Below, piece after piece: positions 39,177-48,076 of a stretch of 64,000 nt of DNA; position 1 is the stretch's first letter, and every line of letters begins with the position of its first letter. This DNA comes from Methanomicrobiales archaeon HGW-Methanomicrobiales-3 (GTDB lineage: Archaea; Halobacteriota; Methanomicrobia; Methanomicrobiales; Methanospirillaceae): contig PGYK01000006.1 in the NCBI GenBank assembly GCA_002839605.1, positions 1 through 64,000 on the forward strand, written 5' to 3'. A model generated the notes under the pieces. It was not told the DNA's origin. It searched no databases and saw only the letters and a program-made list of their open reading frames with translations. The position numbers and the translations under genes are program-made.

Positions 39177-40043
39177 ATGAAACTTACCGACACCTGTATC
39201 GACTGCCTGTTATCGCGGGTTGCCATGGAATGCGAGCTCGTTTCTGCTGATAACGCCTGTACCGCAAGGACGGTCGCATCGTGCCGGGACCTGCTCGAAT
39301 CGTTAAAAGGCTCGTCACTCCTGCACCCGCAGATCGCAAGCGCCGTGCACCGGAAGGCCAGCGAAATGATCGGGAATCCGGATCCTTTCCGCGACCTCAA
39401 AGCTGCCGGGAACGCTCAGGCCATGGACGTCTGCCATGATGTCCGGGGCAGCCTGGATACGTTTCGGGACTTTGTCCTGGCCAGTGTCATCGGGAATACG
39501 TTCGATTATGCGGTCAAAGACCATGAGGTGACCACGGACTTCTCCCGCTTTTTCGCCCGGGAATTTGGAAAAGGGCTCGATGTCGATGACACGGACCGGA
39601 TCCTGGAACGCTGCTCAAGGGTTGTTTATCTCACGGACAACTGCGGCGAGATCGTCTTTGACCGCCTTCTTGTCGGGTTCTTAAAAGCACGCGGCTCGCA
39701 TGTCACCGTTGCAGTCCGGGACGGCCCGATCCTTAACGATGCCACCATAAAAGACGCTCTCGCGCTCGGTTTCGACACGGTAGCCGACTGCCTCACCACC
39801 ACCGGAGGCGGGTCAGAGATCGGGCTTGACCTGGCAAAGATGCCCGCTGACCTGGCACATGCAATTGACGAGTGCACGATCATCATCGCAAAGGGGATGG
39901 CAAACTTCGAGTCGCTCCACGAATACTCCAATATGCCTCCGATCGCGTACCTGATGTGTGTCAAGTGCGAGGTGATCGCCGAAATAACCGGCATCAAGCG
40001 CGGCTCAAAGATCGCTCTGCTGCGTGAACGGAACCAGGCATAA
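39177..40043 (+). CDS. DUF89/ARMT1-like damage-control phosphatase
   Basis: A 288-residue protein starting MKLTDTCIDCLLSRV with two N-terminal cysteines. The conserved DUF89 motif DNCGEIVFDRLLV carries the metal-binding Asp and Asn, and VRDGPILNDAT follows. Members are Co2+/Ni2+-dependent phosphatases acting on damaged or over-phosphorylated metabolites; the archaeal AF1104 subfamily is the nearest type. Substrate not determinable. It starts 39 bases after tRNA-Pro. The ATG at 39177 is preferred to an upstream Met by comparison with the family. Confidence 0.9.
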   Translation: MKLTDTCIDCLLSRVAMECELVSADNACTARTVASCRDLLESLKGSSLLHPQIASAVHRKASEMIGNPDPFRDLKAAGNAQAMDVCHDVRGSLDTFRDFVLASVIGNTFDYAVKDHEVTTDFSRFFAREFGKGLDVDDTDRILERCSRVVYLTDNCGEIVFDRLLVGFLKARGSHVTVAVRDGPILNDATIKDALALGFDTVADCLTTTGGGSEIGLDLAKMPADLAHAIDECTIIIAKGMANFESLHEYSNMPPIAYLMCVKCEVIAEITGIKRGSKIALLRERNQA

Positions 40044-40165
40044 CCGGGTTGCGGGGCAGGAGGGGGACCATACTTTCCGCTCCGGGAAAAATACTGGTTG
40101 CGGGAATAATCCATCCTGACGGGATCGTTGTTCCGGTGCGCATACCGGCAACGTAACTGCGTTGT

Positions 40166-40174
40166 TTTATAAAC
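40166..40174 (+). promoter_or_regulatory. TATA box of the NfeD-stomatin pair
   Basis: TTTATAAAC lies 55-63 bases before the ATG at 40229, within the 186-base spacer after the DUF89 gene. Confidence 0.5.
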
Positions 40175-40228
40175 AGGGTTCCCAAAAATCCCATAGAATT
40201 TTAAGAACAAAAACCAGAACAATTGACT

Positions 40229-40690
40229 ATGGTACTTGAGGATATTGGCGTATCCTTTGGCTGGCTTCTGATCATCGGCGGCGCCCTGCTGTTACTCTTT
40301 GAAGTGTACAGCCCCGGGTTCTTTGCCACGGTCCCTGCGACCGTGATGATCATCCTTGGCACCCTCCAGCTCCTGGGCGTGGACATCTCCAACCCGTGGA
40401 TGGGGGGAATCATCGGCATCGTGACAGCCATCTGTGCTGCGGGACTCACCGTCTGGATGTACGGGAGGATCACGACCGATGAGAGCCCGACGACCATCAG
40501 CCGCGATTCGCTGGTGGGAAAGACGGGGCAGGTGAAGGTTGCGGTGGATGGCTCAACCATCTCCGGCAAGGTCGCCATCAGCCAGACTGAATGGAGTGCA
40601 AAGTCAACCGGAGCAACAATCCCCGCGGGAAAGAACGTGCGGGTTGTGAGCTCCGAAGGAGTTCATATCGTAGTTGAGGAGGTACAATAA
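40229..40690 (+). CDS. NfeD-like membrane protein
   Basis: A short NfeD of 153 residues. Three or four membrane segments (WLLIIGGALLLLFEVYSPGFFA, VPATVMIILGTLQLLGV, IIGIVTAICAAGLTVWM) are followed by an OB-fold domain (about 88-153: LVGKTGQVKVAVDGSTISGKV). NfeD proteins pair with stomatin/SPFH scaffolds; the stomatin gene follows with one base between. It lacks the protease half of long NfeD forms, so it is structural. Confidence 0.9.
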   Translation: MVLEDIGVSFGWLLIIGGALLLLFEVYSPGFFATVPATVMIILGTLQLLGVDISNPWMGGIIGIVTAICAAGLTVWMYGRITTDESPTTISRDSLVGKTGQVKVAVDGSTISGKVAISQTEWSAKSTGATIPAGKNVRVVSSEGVHIVVEEVQ

Positions 40691-40691
40691 C

Positions 40692-41771
40692 ATGGCATTC
40701 ATTGAAACACTCATCGTCATATTCTTAATCTTTGTTATCGTCGCCATTTTCGCAAAAGGCGTAGTCATCATCCAGCCATACGAGCAGGGACTGCATATCC
40801 GTCTCGGCCAGTACGTGGGCCGGATGAACCCCGGGTTCCGCTGGATCGTCCCGTTCATCAGCGAGGTCATCAAGCTCGATCTGCGGACGCTGGTCATGGA
40901 TGTCCCAAGCCAGGAAGTGATCACCAAGGACAACTCGCCGACGAACGTGGATGCGATCGTTTATGTCCGGGTCATCGACCCCGAGAAGGCATTCTTCGAA
41001 GTCTCCAATTACCGGCTGGCAACCGTGGTGCTCGCCCAGACAAGCCTTCGTGGCATCATCGGCGACATGGAGCTCGACGAGGTGCTGTACAACCGTGACG
41101 TGATCAACACCAAGCTCCGGGATATCCTTGACCGCGAGACTGACCAGTGGGGTGTCAAGGTCGAGCGCGTGGAGATCAAGGAAGTCGATCCGGTCGCAAC
41201 CGTCAAGAACGCGATGACCGAGCAGACCGCAGCAGAACGTGCAAGGCGTGCAGCAATCCTCCGGGCTGACGGGGAGAAGCGTTCGGCCATCCTCAAGGCA
41301 GAAGGGTTACGGCAGTCTATGATCCTGGAAGCCGAAGGAGAGCGGCAGAGCAAGGTGCTCCGGGCAGAAGGAGAGCGTCTCTCACGGATCCTCCAGTCGC
41401 AGGGTGAGGCACAGGGACTCCGGATCCTCTCTGTGGGTGCTGCACCGCTCGACAACCGGGCAATGACGGTACTCACGTTAAACGCCTTAAAGAACATGGC
41501 AGACGGGCAGGCAACCAAGATCATCTTCCCGTTCGAGCTCTCGCAGTTGATCCGGCAGGGGGCAAAATTCCTTGGCGCAACCGAAGAGACTACCGAGAAT
41601 ATTGCCGGACGGCCCGTTATGGACGAAGGCATCCTTGGCGATCTTCCCCAGCGCGAAGAAGTCAATGCCATCCTCAAAGAGATCAAGGACGCAGTCCCGA
41701 CTGTATCTGTCGATGAACTCAAGGATACCAGCAAGCGCAAGCTTGTTGTTGAACCGGATGCCGGGGAATAA
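40692..41771 (+). CDS. Stomatin/SPFH-family membrane scaffold (slipin)
   Basis: A 359-residue SPFH protein. One N-terminal membrane segment (TLIVIFLIFVIVAIFA) precedes the SPFH core (about 22-185: GLHIRLGQYVGRMNPGFRWIVPF). A long charged helix with repeats of the type ILRADGEKRSAILKAEG (about 190-255) follows, then a C-terminal region (EEVNAILKEIKDA). Members form membrane cages that support proteostasis. The ATG at 40692 directly follows the NfeD stop. A T-run terminator is at 41800. Confidence 0.93.
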   Translation: MAFIETLIVIFLIFVIVAIFAKGVVIIQPYEQGLHIRLGQYVGRMNPGFRWIVPFISEVIKLDLRTLVMDVPSQEVITKDNSPTNVDAIVYVRVIDPEKAFFEVSNYRLATVVLAQTSLRGIIGDMELDEVLYNRDVINTKLRDILDRETDQWGVKVERVEIKEVDPVATVKNAMTEQTAAERARRAAILRADGEKRSAILKAEGLRQSMILEAEGERQSKVLRAEGERLSRILQSQGEAQGLRILSVGAAPLDNRAMTVLTLNALKNMADGQATKIIFPFELSQLIRQGAKFLGATEETTENIAGRPVMDEGILGDLPQREEVNAILKEIKDAVPTVSVDELKDTSKRKLVVEPDAGE

Positions 41772-41799
41772 TCCCTTCAGCGGGTAATTCCGGTCAATT

Positions 41800-41807
41800 C
41801 TTTTTTT
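41800..41807 (+). terminator. T-run terminator after the stomatin gene
   Basis: CTTTTTTT lies about 30 bases past the stomatin stop codon. There is no hairpin, as is usual in archaea. Confidence 0.45.
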
Positions 41808-41948
41808 GCTCTGTTCTGAAGACGTCATCCGGGAAAATGCCGTTCCACCCTTGGATGAGCGCAGGGTTCGTGATGATGACGGATTACCGGTCTCGTCCAA
41901 CTGAAATATCAGTTCCTTTTGCTCCGTGAGAAATGCTCTTTTTCAAAG

Positions 41949-41969
41949 ACGGGGGCTATACCCCCATAC
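41949..41969 (+). repeat. Fragment of family A module 2
   Basis: ACGGGGGCTATACCCCCATAC resembles the small hairpin in module 2 of copies A1 (19054-19075) and A3. The adjacent bases (41980-42005) keep a weak CCCCGCGG match. The spacer 41772-42796 is otherwise taken by copy A2 and unrecognised sequence. Confidence 0.45.
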
Positions 41970-42367
41970 ACCCTTTAAGATTCCTACCTCTGCCCCGCGG
42001 CAGTATCATTTTCTGTTTTGTGAAATCTATTTTGCTGGAATATCCCGGACAGGTAATATGGATGAATCGCATGTGCCCCCACCCCCATTGGAAACTGGGG
42101 TGGCGAGAAGGGAAGGGCAGGGAAGGGAAATTATACCCTGAAAAGAGGATTTCCCGTTTAAAACGATAACTATCCTCCCCCGCCCGCACGACTTCCAGCC
42201 CGTGGCGGCAGTCCGTTGGGGAGGAGGGTGAGGGGCACATGCTCCATTCACATACAAATAACGTGTTTAAGAATTCTTTAAAACACCCCGTTTTTAAGAT
42301 GATTCCGCATTCTTATATCCGAAGATGAGTGTTTTTTTAGAGTTCATGAGGAAAACCGGTCTCTCCC

Positions 42368-42620
42368 AAAATTTCTGCTCTGTAGAAATCATTCCCACAG
42401 TGTCATTTTGTGGAATTGCGAGGGTGACCCCCTCTCTCCCCCTGAGGGGGAGGCATCCCAAGGGGGCAAGCCCCCTTGACCCCCGGTTTTATCATTTAGT
42501 TTCAAGCACCCATTTACGGCCTGCTCCACGGGGCGAGGGTCGATGAGACCCCGAGCGCCCGTGGCCTCATCGCAGATTAATCTGTGATTTCTGGCAGGTT
42601 TTCTACAGAGCAAAAATTTC
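42368..42620 (+). repeat. Family A intergenic repeat, copy A2, with inverted termini
   Basis: A 253-base element between convergent genes. Its ends are inverted repeats of about 20 bases (42369-42389 and 42599-42619; CTCTGTAGAAA-type). Inside, 42385-42437 (AAATCATTCCCACAGTGTC...) and the hairpin core 42518-42564 are shared with copy A3 in reverse orientation, and the core with A1. A CCCAAGGGGGCAAGCCCCCTTGA hairpin lies between. There is no transposase or coding frame. It resembles a miniature inverted-repeat element or a structured noncoding unit. Confidence 0.75.
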
Positions 42621-42796
42621 ATATGGGGCTATCGACCGCCATTTTTCCAAAAAATGATACCTGGTGACGGCAAAGGACCTGCCATGCAGCAGTTCAACCG
42701 GTAAAAATAATCATTACCGGTTTTCATGGATCGGGTGTGAACTGAATCGCTTCAAGCTTGATTCTCCAGAAACAATAACCCCAAAAAACCGGTCCT

Positions 42797-44953
42797 CTAT
42801 TTCCGGTATTGCGCTGCGTTCCTCAGCGCCGGGTCATACCCCATACGGACATAGTCCTTGAGCATCCTCCGGGCCGAGAACTGGTGGGCAGTGGTGCGGA
42901 TCGCTTCCTTCATCTTCTTTACCCACATGTGCGGGATACCATCATCCTCCACAGTATAGTAGAGGGGGATCACCTCGCGCTCGAGCAGTTCGTAGAGCTG
43001 CCCGGCATCATGCCGGTCCCGGTCAGGACCATGGTTGTTGTTTCCAAACGACCACCCGTTCATGCCATTGAATGCCTCAATCCACCAGCCGTCGGGGATA
43101 CTCAGGTGCGGGACACCGTTCAAGGATGCCTTCATCCCGCTCGTCCCGCAGGCTTCCATGGGGGGAACCGGGTTATTCAGCCAGACATCCACGCCATGGA
43201 CAAGGTACTGGGCCATCTGTTCCCCGTAATCTTCGACAAAGGCGATCCTGCCGCCAAGATCCTGCTGGTGGGCGTACTGGTAGATCCGCTGGATGAGGCG
43301 TTTCCCGTCATCGTCCGCCGGATGGGCTTTTCCGGCAAAGACAATCTGCACCGGCTGCCAGCGGTTGTTCACCATCTTCTTGAGCCGTTCGAGGTCGGAA
43401 AAGATCAGGTCGGCCCGCTTGTAGGTGGAGAAACGCCGGGCAAACCCGATGGTTAAGGCATTGGGGTCAAGCAGGGCGCCGCCGGTGATGACGTTGACCG
43501 GATCCGTTCCTTCCCCCACCCATTTCCGCCGCTTGAACTCCCGGATGCGGTTGACCAGTTTTCTCTTGAGCTGGGTATGGACCAGCCACAACTCCTCGTC
43601 CGGGATCTCGGAGATCATCTCCCAGATGAGCGGGCTGTCATGCTGGTCAAGCCACTGCGGGCAGGAGGGGGAGAAATACCGGTTAAGGAGCGTCTCCATC
43701 TTGGGGTCGAGCCAGGTGGGTACATGCACCCCGTTGGTGATATGAGTAATGGGGATGTCATCTTCAGCAAGATCCGGCCAGAGCGGTTTCCACATGTCCC
43801 GGGCAACCTCCCCGTGCTTCCGGCTCACCCCGTTCCGGAACGAACTCATTTTCAGGGCAAACGCCGTCATGTTGAAGAGCCCGGGGGGATCGGTGGGTGA
43901 ATCGCCCATCTTAAGGAACGTGGCACGATCGATCCCAAGGAGGGGATAGTAACTGCTGAAGTACTTGTCCATGTGCGCATGGGAGAACTTGTCATGGCCG
44001 GCAGGTACCGGCGTATGCGTAGTAAAGAGCGTGGTCTCCCGCACCCGCCGGGCAGCTTCGGTAAACGTGAGCTTGTCGGCAACCTGCTCGCGAATGCGTT
44101 CGAGCACGGCAAACGCGGGGTGGCCTTCATTGAGGTGGACGATGGAGGGCCGGATCCCAAGGACATCGAGCACGTAACTGCCGCCAATGCCGAGCACGAT
44201 CTCCTGCCGGAGGCGCAGCTCGTTGTCCCCGGTATAGAGCCGGTACGAGATGAGCCGGTTCTGCGGATCATTGTTCTGGATATCCGTATCCAGCAGGATT
44301 AAGGGGATGTTCCCCACATCCACCCGCCAGACGGCAACATAAATCGGAGGGTCGATGAACGGGATCTTTACCACGAGCTGGTTGTCGTGGTTGTACATCA
44401 CCCGTTTGATCGGTGCCGCGTCCCGGTTTAAGAGCTCCCGGATATTCTCCTGCCAGCCGTCAGGTCCGATATGCTGGTGCAGGTATCCCTCGGAGTACAT
44501 AAACCCCACGGCAACAAGAGGCAGCCCGAGATCGCTTGACTCCTTGAGGTGATCGCCGGCAAGGAAACCAAGACCCCCGGCATAGAACGGAAGAGAGTGC
44601 TGGAGCCCGTACTCGGCCGAGAAGTAGGCGATCGTGAGATCGCGGTCATGCGTGTACCGGGAGGCAAACCAGCTGTTCTTGGCATCCAGCTCGTGCCGGA
44701 ACCGGCTCATCACGATATCGTAATGCCGGAGGTACTGGGGGTTGTGGGCAGCGGCAAGCAGGGTCTCTTCGGGAAGTTCATGCAGCATCCGCACCGGGTT
44801 ATGGACACTCTCGCTCCATGCCGTGGGGTTGAGCTGCTTGAAGACCAGCTTTACCGCAGGATTCCAGCTCCACCAGAGGTTGTAGGCAAGGTCAACGAGA
44901 CCGGAGATCCGTTCCGGGACATGCGAGAACCCTTTCCTGCCCAAATCTGCCAT
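42797..44953 (-). CDS. glgP: Alpha-glucan (glycogen) phosphorylase
   Basis: A 718-residue GT35 phosphorylase that releases glucose 1-phosphate from alpha-1,4-glucan using phosphate and pyridoxal phosphate. The N-terminal MADLGRKGFSHVPERISGLVDLAYNLWWSWNP is the short archaeal/bacterial form. YFSAEYGL, HLNEGHPAF and the pyridoxal-phosphate motif EACGTSGMKASLNG with its Lys are intact. It is divergent from the ADP-dependent kinase gene at 45124; the pair opens a storage-glucan locus. A TATA box is at 44990-44999. Confidence 0.95.
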   Translation of the reverse strand: MADLGRKGFSHVPERISGLVDLAYNLWWSWNPAVKLVFKQLNPTAWSESVHNPVRMLHELPEETLLAAAHNPQYLRHYDIVMSRFRHELDAKNSWFASRYTHDRDLTIAYFSAEYGLQHSLPFYAGGLGFLAGDHLKESSDLGLPLVAVGFMYSEGYLHQHIGPDGWQENIRELLNRDAAPIKRVMYNHDNQLVVKIPFIDPPIYVAVWRVDVGNIPLILLDTDIQNNDPQNRLISYRLYTGDNELRLRQEIVLGIGGSYVLDVLGIRPSIVHLNEGHPAFAVLERIREQVADKLTFTEAARRVRETTLFTTHTPVPAGHDKFSHAHMDKYFSSYYPLLGIDRATFLKMGDSPTDPPGLFNMTAFALKMSSFRNGVSRKHGEVARDMWKPLWPDLAEDDIPITHITNGVHVPTWLDPKMETLLNRYFSPSCPQWLDQHDSPLIWEMISEIPDEELWLVHTQLKRKLVNRIREFKRRKWVGEGTDPVNVITGGALLDPNALTIGFARRFSTYKRADLIFSDLERLKKMVNNRWQPVQIVFAGKAHPADDDGKRLIQRIYQYAHQQDLGGRIAFVEDYGEQMAQYLVHGVDVWLNNPVPPMEACGTSGMKASLNGVPHLSIPDGWWIEAFNGMNGWSFGNNNHGPDRDRHDAGQLYELLEREVIPLYYTVEDDGIPHMWVKKMKEAIRTTAHQFSARRMLKDYVRMGYDPALRNAAQYRK

Positions 44954-44989
44954 ATATCCGCCTCAGTAGATGTGTAGTCGCACAACCTT

Positions 44990-44999
44990 CCATAAATAC
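44990..44999 (-). promoter_or_regulatory. TATA box of the glucan phosphorylase gene
   Basis: GTATTTATGG on the minus strand lies about 37-46 bases before the ATG at 44953, in the 170-base divergent spacer. Confidence 0.5.
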
Positions 45000-45123
45000 T
45001 ATTGCATGACGCCGGATCCAGTGCAACCTCCCGTTTTTCGATCGGGGATATTTTTACCCGAACCCGCGGGGATGCCAAAATTCTTAATTCAGCTGAAAGC
45101 AGAAGGAAATCAGGTACTGCGAA

Positions 45124-46344
45124 ATGGATGAAGAGTACTGGGCAGAAGAATACAGGAAGGTGAGCATCCCTGCCCTCAATCCCACCCTTGTCGGGTTCAA
45201 TGTCAATCTTGACCGCATCATTCCCGTAAATCCGGAACTGCTGGATATGCCGGGTTTTGGGAGTGGCGATCTTTTTGAGCTCCGGTCCCGTCTCATCCAT
45301 TCCATGGAGCACTGCACCGCAGAGGAGTGGTTTGTCAGCGACCATGACCGGTATGACCGGTTCATACAGTTTTTTTCCCACACCGGATCCCTTGCTCCGG
45401 GCGGGCAGGCAGGGATAGCTGCCCTTCACCTCAAGACGCTGGGTGTGCCGGAGGTTACCTGCCTTGCACCGGAAATTGGAACTGAGGCAGAAAAGATCCT
45501 TGCCCGGCAGGGTATCCGTATGCCCGGCAGAAAACCGGAGGATACGGCAAAACCGGACACCATCCACCTCGTCTTTGAGTACCGGCCCGGCATGGTTCCC
45601 CTTGCGGTTGGGGCTACGCCGCGGAACAACCGGTTTATTGTATCTCCCAAAAAGACCGCGAATAGTACCCTCATGGATGAGGAGTCCCTTCGGTTGCTCC
45701 TTCCTGAACTATCCTCGTGCACCCGGGCGTTCCTCTCCGGTTACCAGTATCTCCGCGATGAGGCAGAATTTGTCCGGGCTGCCCGCCAGATCCGGGCACT
45801 CAAAAGCGCAAACAACGCCATGCGGGTCCATATCGAATGTGTTTCTGCTACCGATGCCCCTATCCTTCGCGGGCTCATGCACCACATCCTGCCGGCTGCT
45901 GACAGTGCCGGCATGAACGAACACGAACTCTCGCAGATACCGGGTATTGGCAGTAGTTCCTCCCCCGCCGGGATGGTGCAGTGCATGCTCAACCTTGCAA
46001 AGGAGACCGGGCTTTCCCGCATCCACCTCCACACCTTCGGGTACTACCTGCTCATTATACGCAAGGATCGGGCTGTACCGGCCCTGTCGCAGGCAGCCCT
46101 GCTCTGTGCCGCACAGGTTGTTGCCAAAGCTGCCGGGGGAACGGGAACCGGCCTATCGGCTCAGGGAATTGCAGCAGTCCATGAAATTGCCGGATCGTTT
46201 GCACCGGGTCCGTTGCCAGGTATCTTCAGTGCTAAAGACTTCCATGTCCTTGCTGTGCCTACCCTGATCGCACAGGGCATACAGCGGACCGTGGGGCTTG
46301 GCGATATCCTCTCCTCCACTGCCTTTGTTGCAGACCATTGCTGA
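45124..46344 (+). CDS. ADP-dependent phosphofructokinase/glucokinase
   Basis: A 406-residue member of the ADP-specific sugar kinase family (ribokinase-like fold), which phosphorylates fructose 6-phosphate and/or glucose with ADP. Family features are GFNVNLDRIIPV, GGQAGIAALHL, HLHTFGYYLLI and the catalytic GLGD near the C-terminus (LGDILSSTAFV). The choice between fructose 6-phosphate and glucose cannot be made from sequence alone; methanogen homologues are often bifunctional. It is divergent from glgP. A second, non-homologous PfkA-type enzyme lies in the same locus. Confidence 0.93.
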   Translation: MDEEYWAEEYRKVSIPALNPTLVGFNVNLDRIIPVNPELLDMPGFGSGDLFELRSRLIHSMEHCTAEEWFVSDHDRYDRFIQFFSHTGSLAPGGQAGIAALHLKTLGVPEVTCLAPEIGTEAEKILARQGIRMPGRKPEDTAKPDTIHLVFEYRPGMVPLAVGATPRNNRFIVSPKKTANSTLMDEESLRLLLPELSSCTRAFLSGYQYLRDEAEFVRAARQIRALKSANNAMRVHIECVSATDAPILRGLMHHILPAADSAGMNEHELSQIPGIGSSSSPAGMVQCMLNLAKETGLSRIHLHTFGYYLLIIRKDRAVPALSQAALLCAAQVVAKAAGGTGTGLSAQGIAAVHEIAGSFAPGPLPGIFSAKDFHVLAVPTLIAQGIQRTVGLGDILSSTAFVADHC

Positions 46345-46442
46345 TCCATTAAAAAGCGCATACAATTGGAAACGACGCCCGACGCAGCGGATAGTGACGA
46401 ATCCGGGTGGCCATACCAATAATCGCTCAAGGGGGAAGAAAT

Positions 46443-46454
46443 CTATATATATTT
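46443..46454 (+). promoter_or_regulatory. TATA region of the GH57-glycosyltransferase operon
   Basis: CTATATATATTT lies in the AT-rich spacer 46345-46612, about 160-170 bases before the GH57 start, and TTTAAAAAC at 46488-46496 is a second candidate. Both would give a leader of over 80 bases, and the last 100 bases of it form an open frame continuous with the GH57 gene. Confidence 0.45.
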
Positions 46455-46612
46455 TTCATTATTTTTTTATTATTCCCTCCAATACATTTAAAAACAAGGT
46501 CTGCATTATGTAACAATGCCAGGTATCAGCGGTCTGCAACTATGCGGGAAAGATCAATGTCGTAAATAACGAGTACGGGCACGATGCGGAAAGCCGGAAT
46601 GCCAGGCGGGAA

Positions 46613-48076
46613 GTGCCACATATGTGCAAAATTTGTCTGGGATTTGAGGTGCACCAGCCGTACCGGCTCAACCGGCATTTTGCACCTGAGAAAAAATTAA
46701 AGAAAAAAGATCTCTTCGACCAGTACTTTGACTCGCTCAACAAGGAGGTTCTCCTCCGGGTTGCCGATAAGTGCTACAACCCGGCAACGCAGATTATTTT
46801 GGAGAAACTTGACGAGGGGTTCTCCTGCTCGTTCTCGATCTCCGGCATCCTTATCGAGCAAATGGAGAAGTGGAGCCCCGACACGCTTGCACTCTTTTGC
46901 CAGGCGGCACAGCACCGGAACTGCGAGGTCATCGGCCAGACATACTACCACAGCATTGCCGGTTGTTTTACTGACAAGACAGAGTTCTGCGAGCAGGTGC
47001 GGCTTCACTCAGACCTGATGTACGACCACTTCCGCGTGCGCCCGACCATCTTCGAGAACACCGAGTTCACCTTCAACAGCCAGATTGCAGAGACCGTTAA
47101 AGAGATGGACTTTGCCGGAATCTATACCGAAGGAGTTGACCGCATCCTTGGCGGCAGGAGCCCGAATTATCTCTATGCCTGCAGGGGCATTCCCGTCCTC
47201 CTGCGCAACGTCACCCTCTCGGACGACATCGCCTTCCGCTTTGCCAACCGCTCGTGGGAGCGCTACCCGCTGACAGCCGACACCTATGCAGACTGGGTTG
47301 CCGGATCAACCGGCGATGTCATCAACGTCTTCCTCGACTACGAGACCTTCGGAGAGCATTTCTGGAAAGAGACCGGGATCTTCGATTTCCTGCGGGCACT
47401 TCCCGGCGAACTTGCAAAGCGGGAGGTAAAAAGCGTCCTCCCGAGCGATGTCGTAGCAGCACACGCGCCCGCAGGGGATATCGAAGTGTATGAGAGCATC
47501 TCGTGGGCGGATCTTGAGAAAGACACCTCGGCATGGATGGGCAATGACCGGCAGAAGACCGCGTTTCATGCGGTACAAAATGCCCGCCCGTACGCGGTGG
47601 ACAAGCCGCTGTGGCGGTATCTCCAGACGAGCGATCACTTCTACTACATGGCCTCGAAGTACGGTACGTGCGGGGAAGTCCACGCGTACTTCAGTCACCA
47701 TGATGCCGATGATGCGTTCAAGACCTACATGCGGGTGCTTGCCCATATGGAGGAGCGCAATATCCGCGTGATGAAAAACCGGCGGTCGGCAAGAACCCTG
47801 CGGGTACTGGCGCCGGAAGATGCGTTCCACTTTGCCGGCCCGGCCGGGTTCATCGGTCATACGGCGTACAGCCTTGACCAGTTCGAGGAACTCCTCCATG
47901 TCGTGCCCAAGGACGTGATCCAGCACCATGTCGGCCGCGGGGACTTTGTCAGCTGGATCGCACATGTCCTCGAAGACCAGAAGCTCGCAGATGCCATCGG
48001 AGCGCTTACCGAACGCCACGAGATCATCAAAGCCGTGGGGGAACGGAGGGAACTGTTATGGAGTCATATAAGGTAG
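46613..48076 (+). CDS. GH57-family alpha-amylase-like enzyme
   Basis: A glycoside hydrolase family 57 enzyme of about 487 residues, acting on or remodelling alpha-glucan. The start is GTG 46613, or ATG 46622 (MCKICLGFEVHQPYR). Motif 1 is HQPYR, motif 2 is GQTYYHS, motif 3 is the region around IFENTEFTFN with the probable nucleophile Glu, and motif 4 is FLDYETFGEH with the acid Asp. The remaining helical C-terminal domain is complete. It overlaps the glycosyltransferase gene by 19 bases, indicating coupling. Amylase or glucanotransferase activity are both possible. Confidence 0.93.
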   Translation: MPHMCKICLGFEVHQPYRLNRHFAPEKKLKKKDLFDQYFDSLNKEVLLRVADKCYNPATQIILEKLDEGFSCSFSISGILIEQMEKWSPDTLALFCQAAQHRNCEVIGQTYYHSIAGCFTDKTEFCEQVRLHSDLMYDHFRVRPTIFENTEFTFNSQIAETVKEMDFAGIYTEGVDRILGGRSPNYLYACRGIPVLLRNVTLSDDIAFRFANRSWERYPLTADTYADWVAGSTGDVINVFLDYETFGEHFWKETGIFDFLRALPGELAKREVKSVLPSDVVAAHAPAGDIEVYESISWADLEKDTSAWMGNDRQKTAFHAVQNARPYAVDKPLWRYLQTSDHFYYMASKYGTCGEVHAYFSHHDADDAFKTYMRVLAHMEERNIRVMKNRRSARTLRVLAPEDAFHFAGPAGFIGHTAYSLDQFEELLHVVPKDVIQHHVGRGDFVSWIAHVLEDQKLADAIGALTERHEIIKAVGERRELLWSHIR

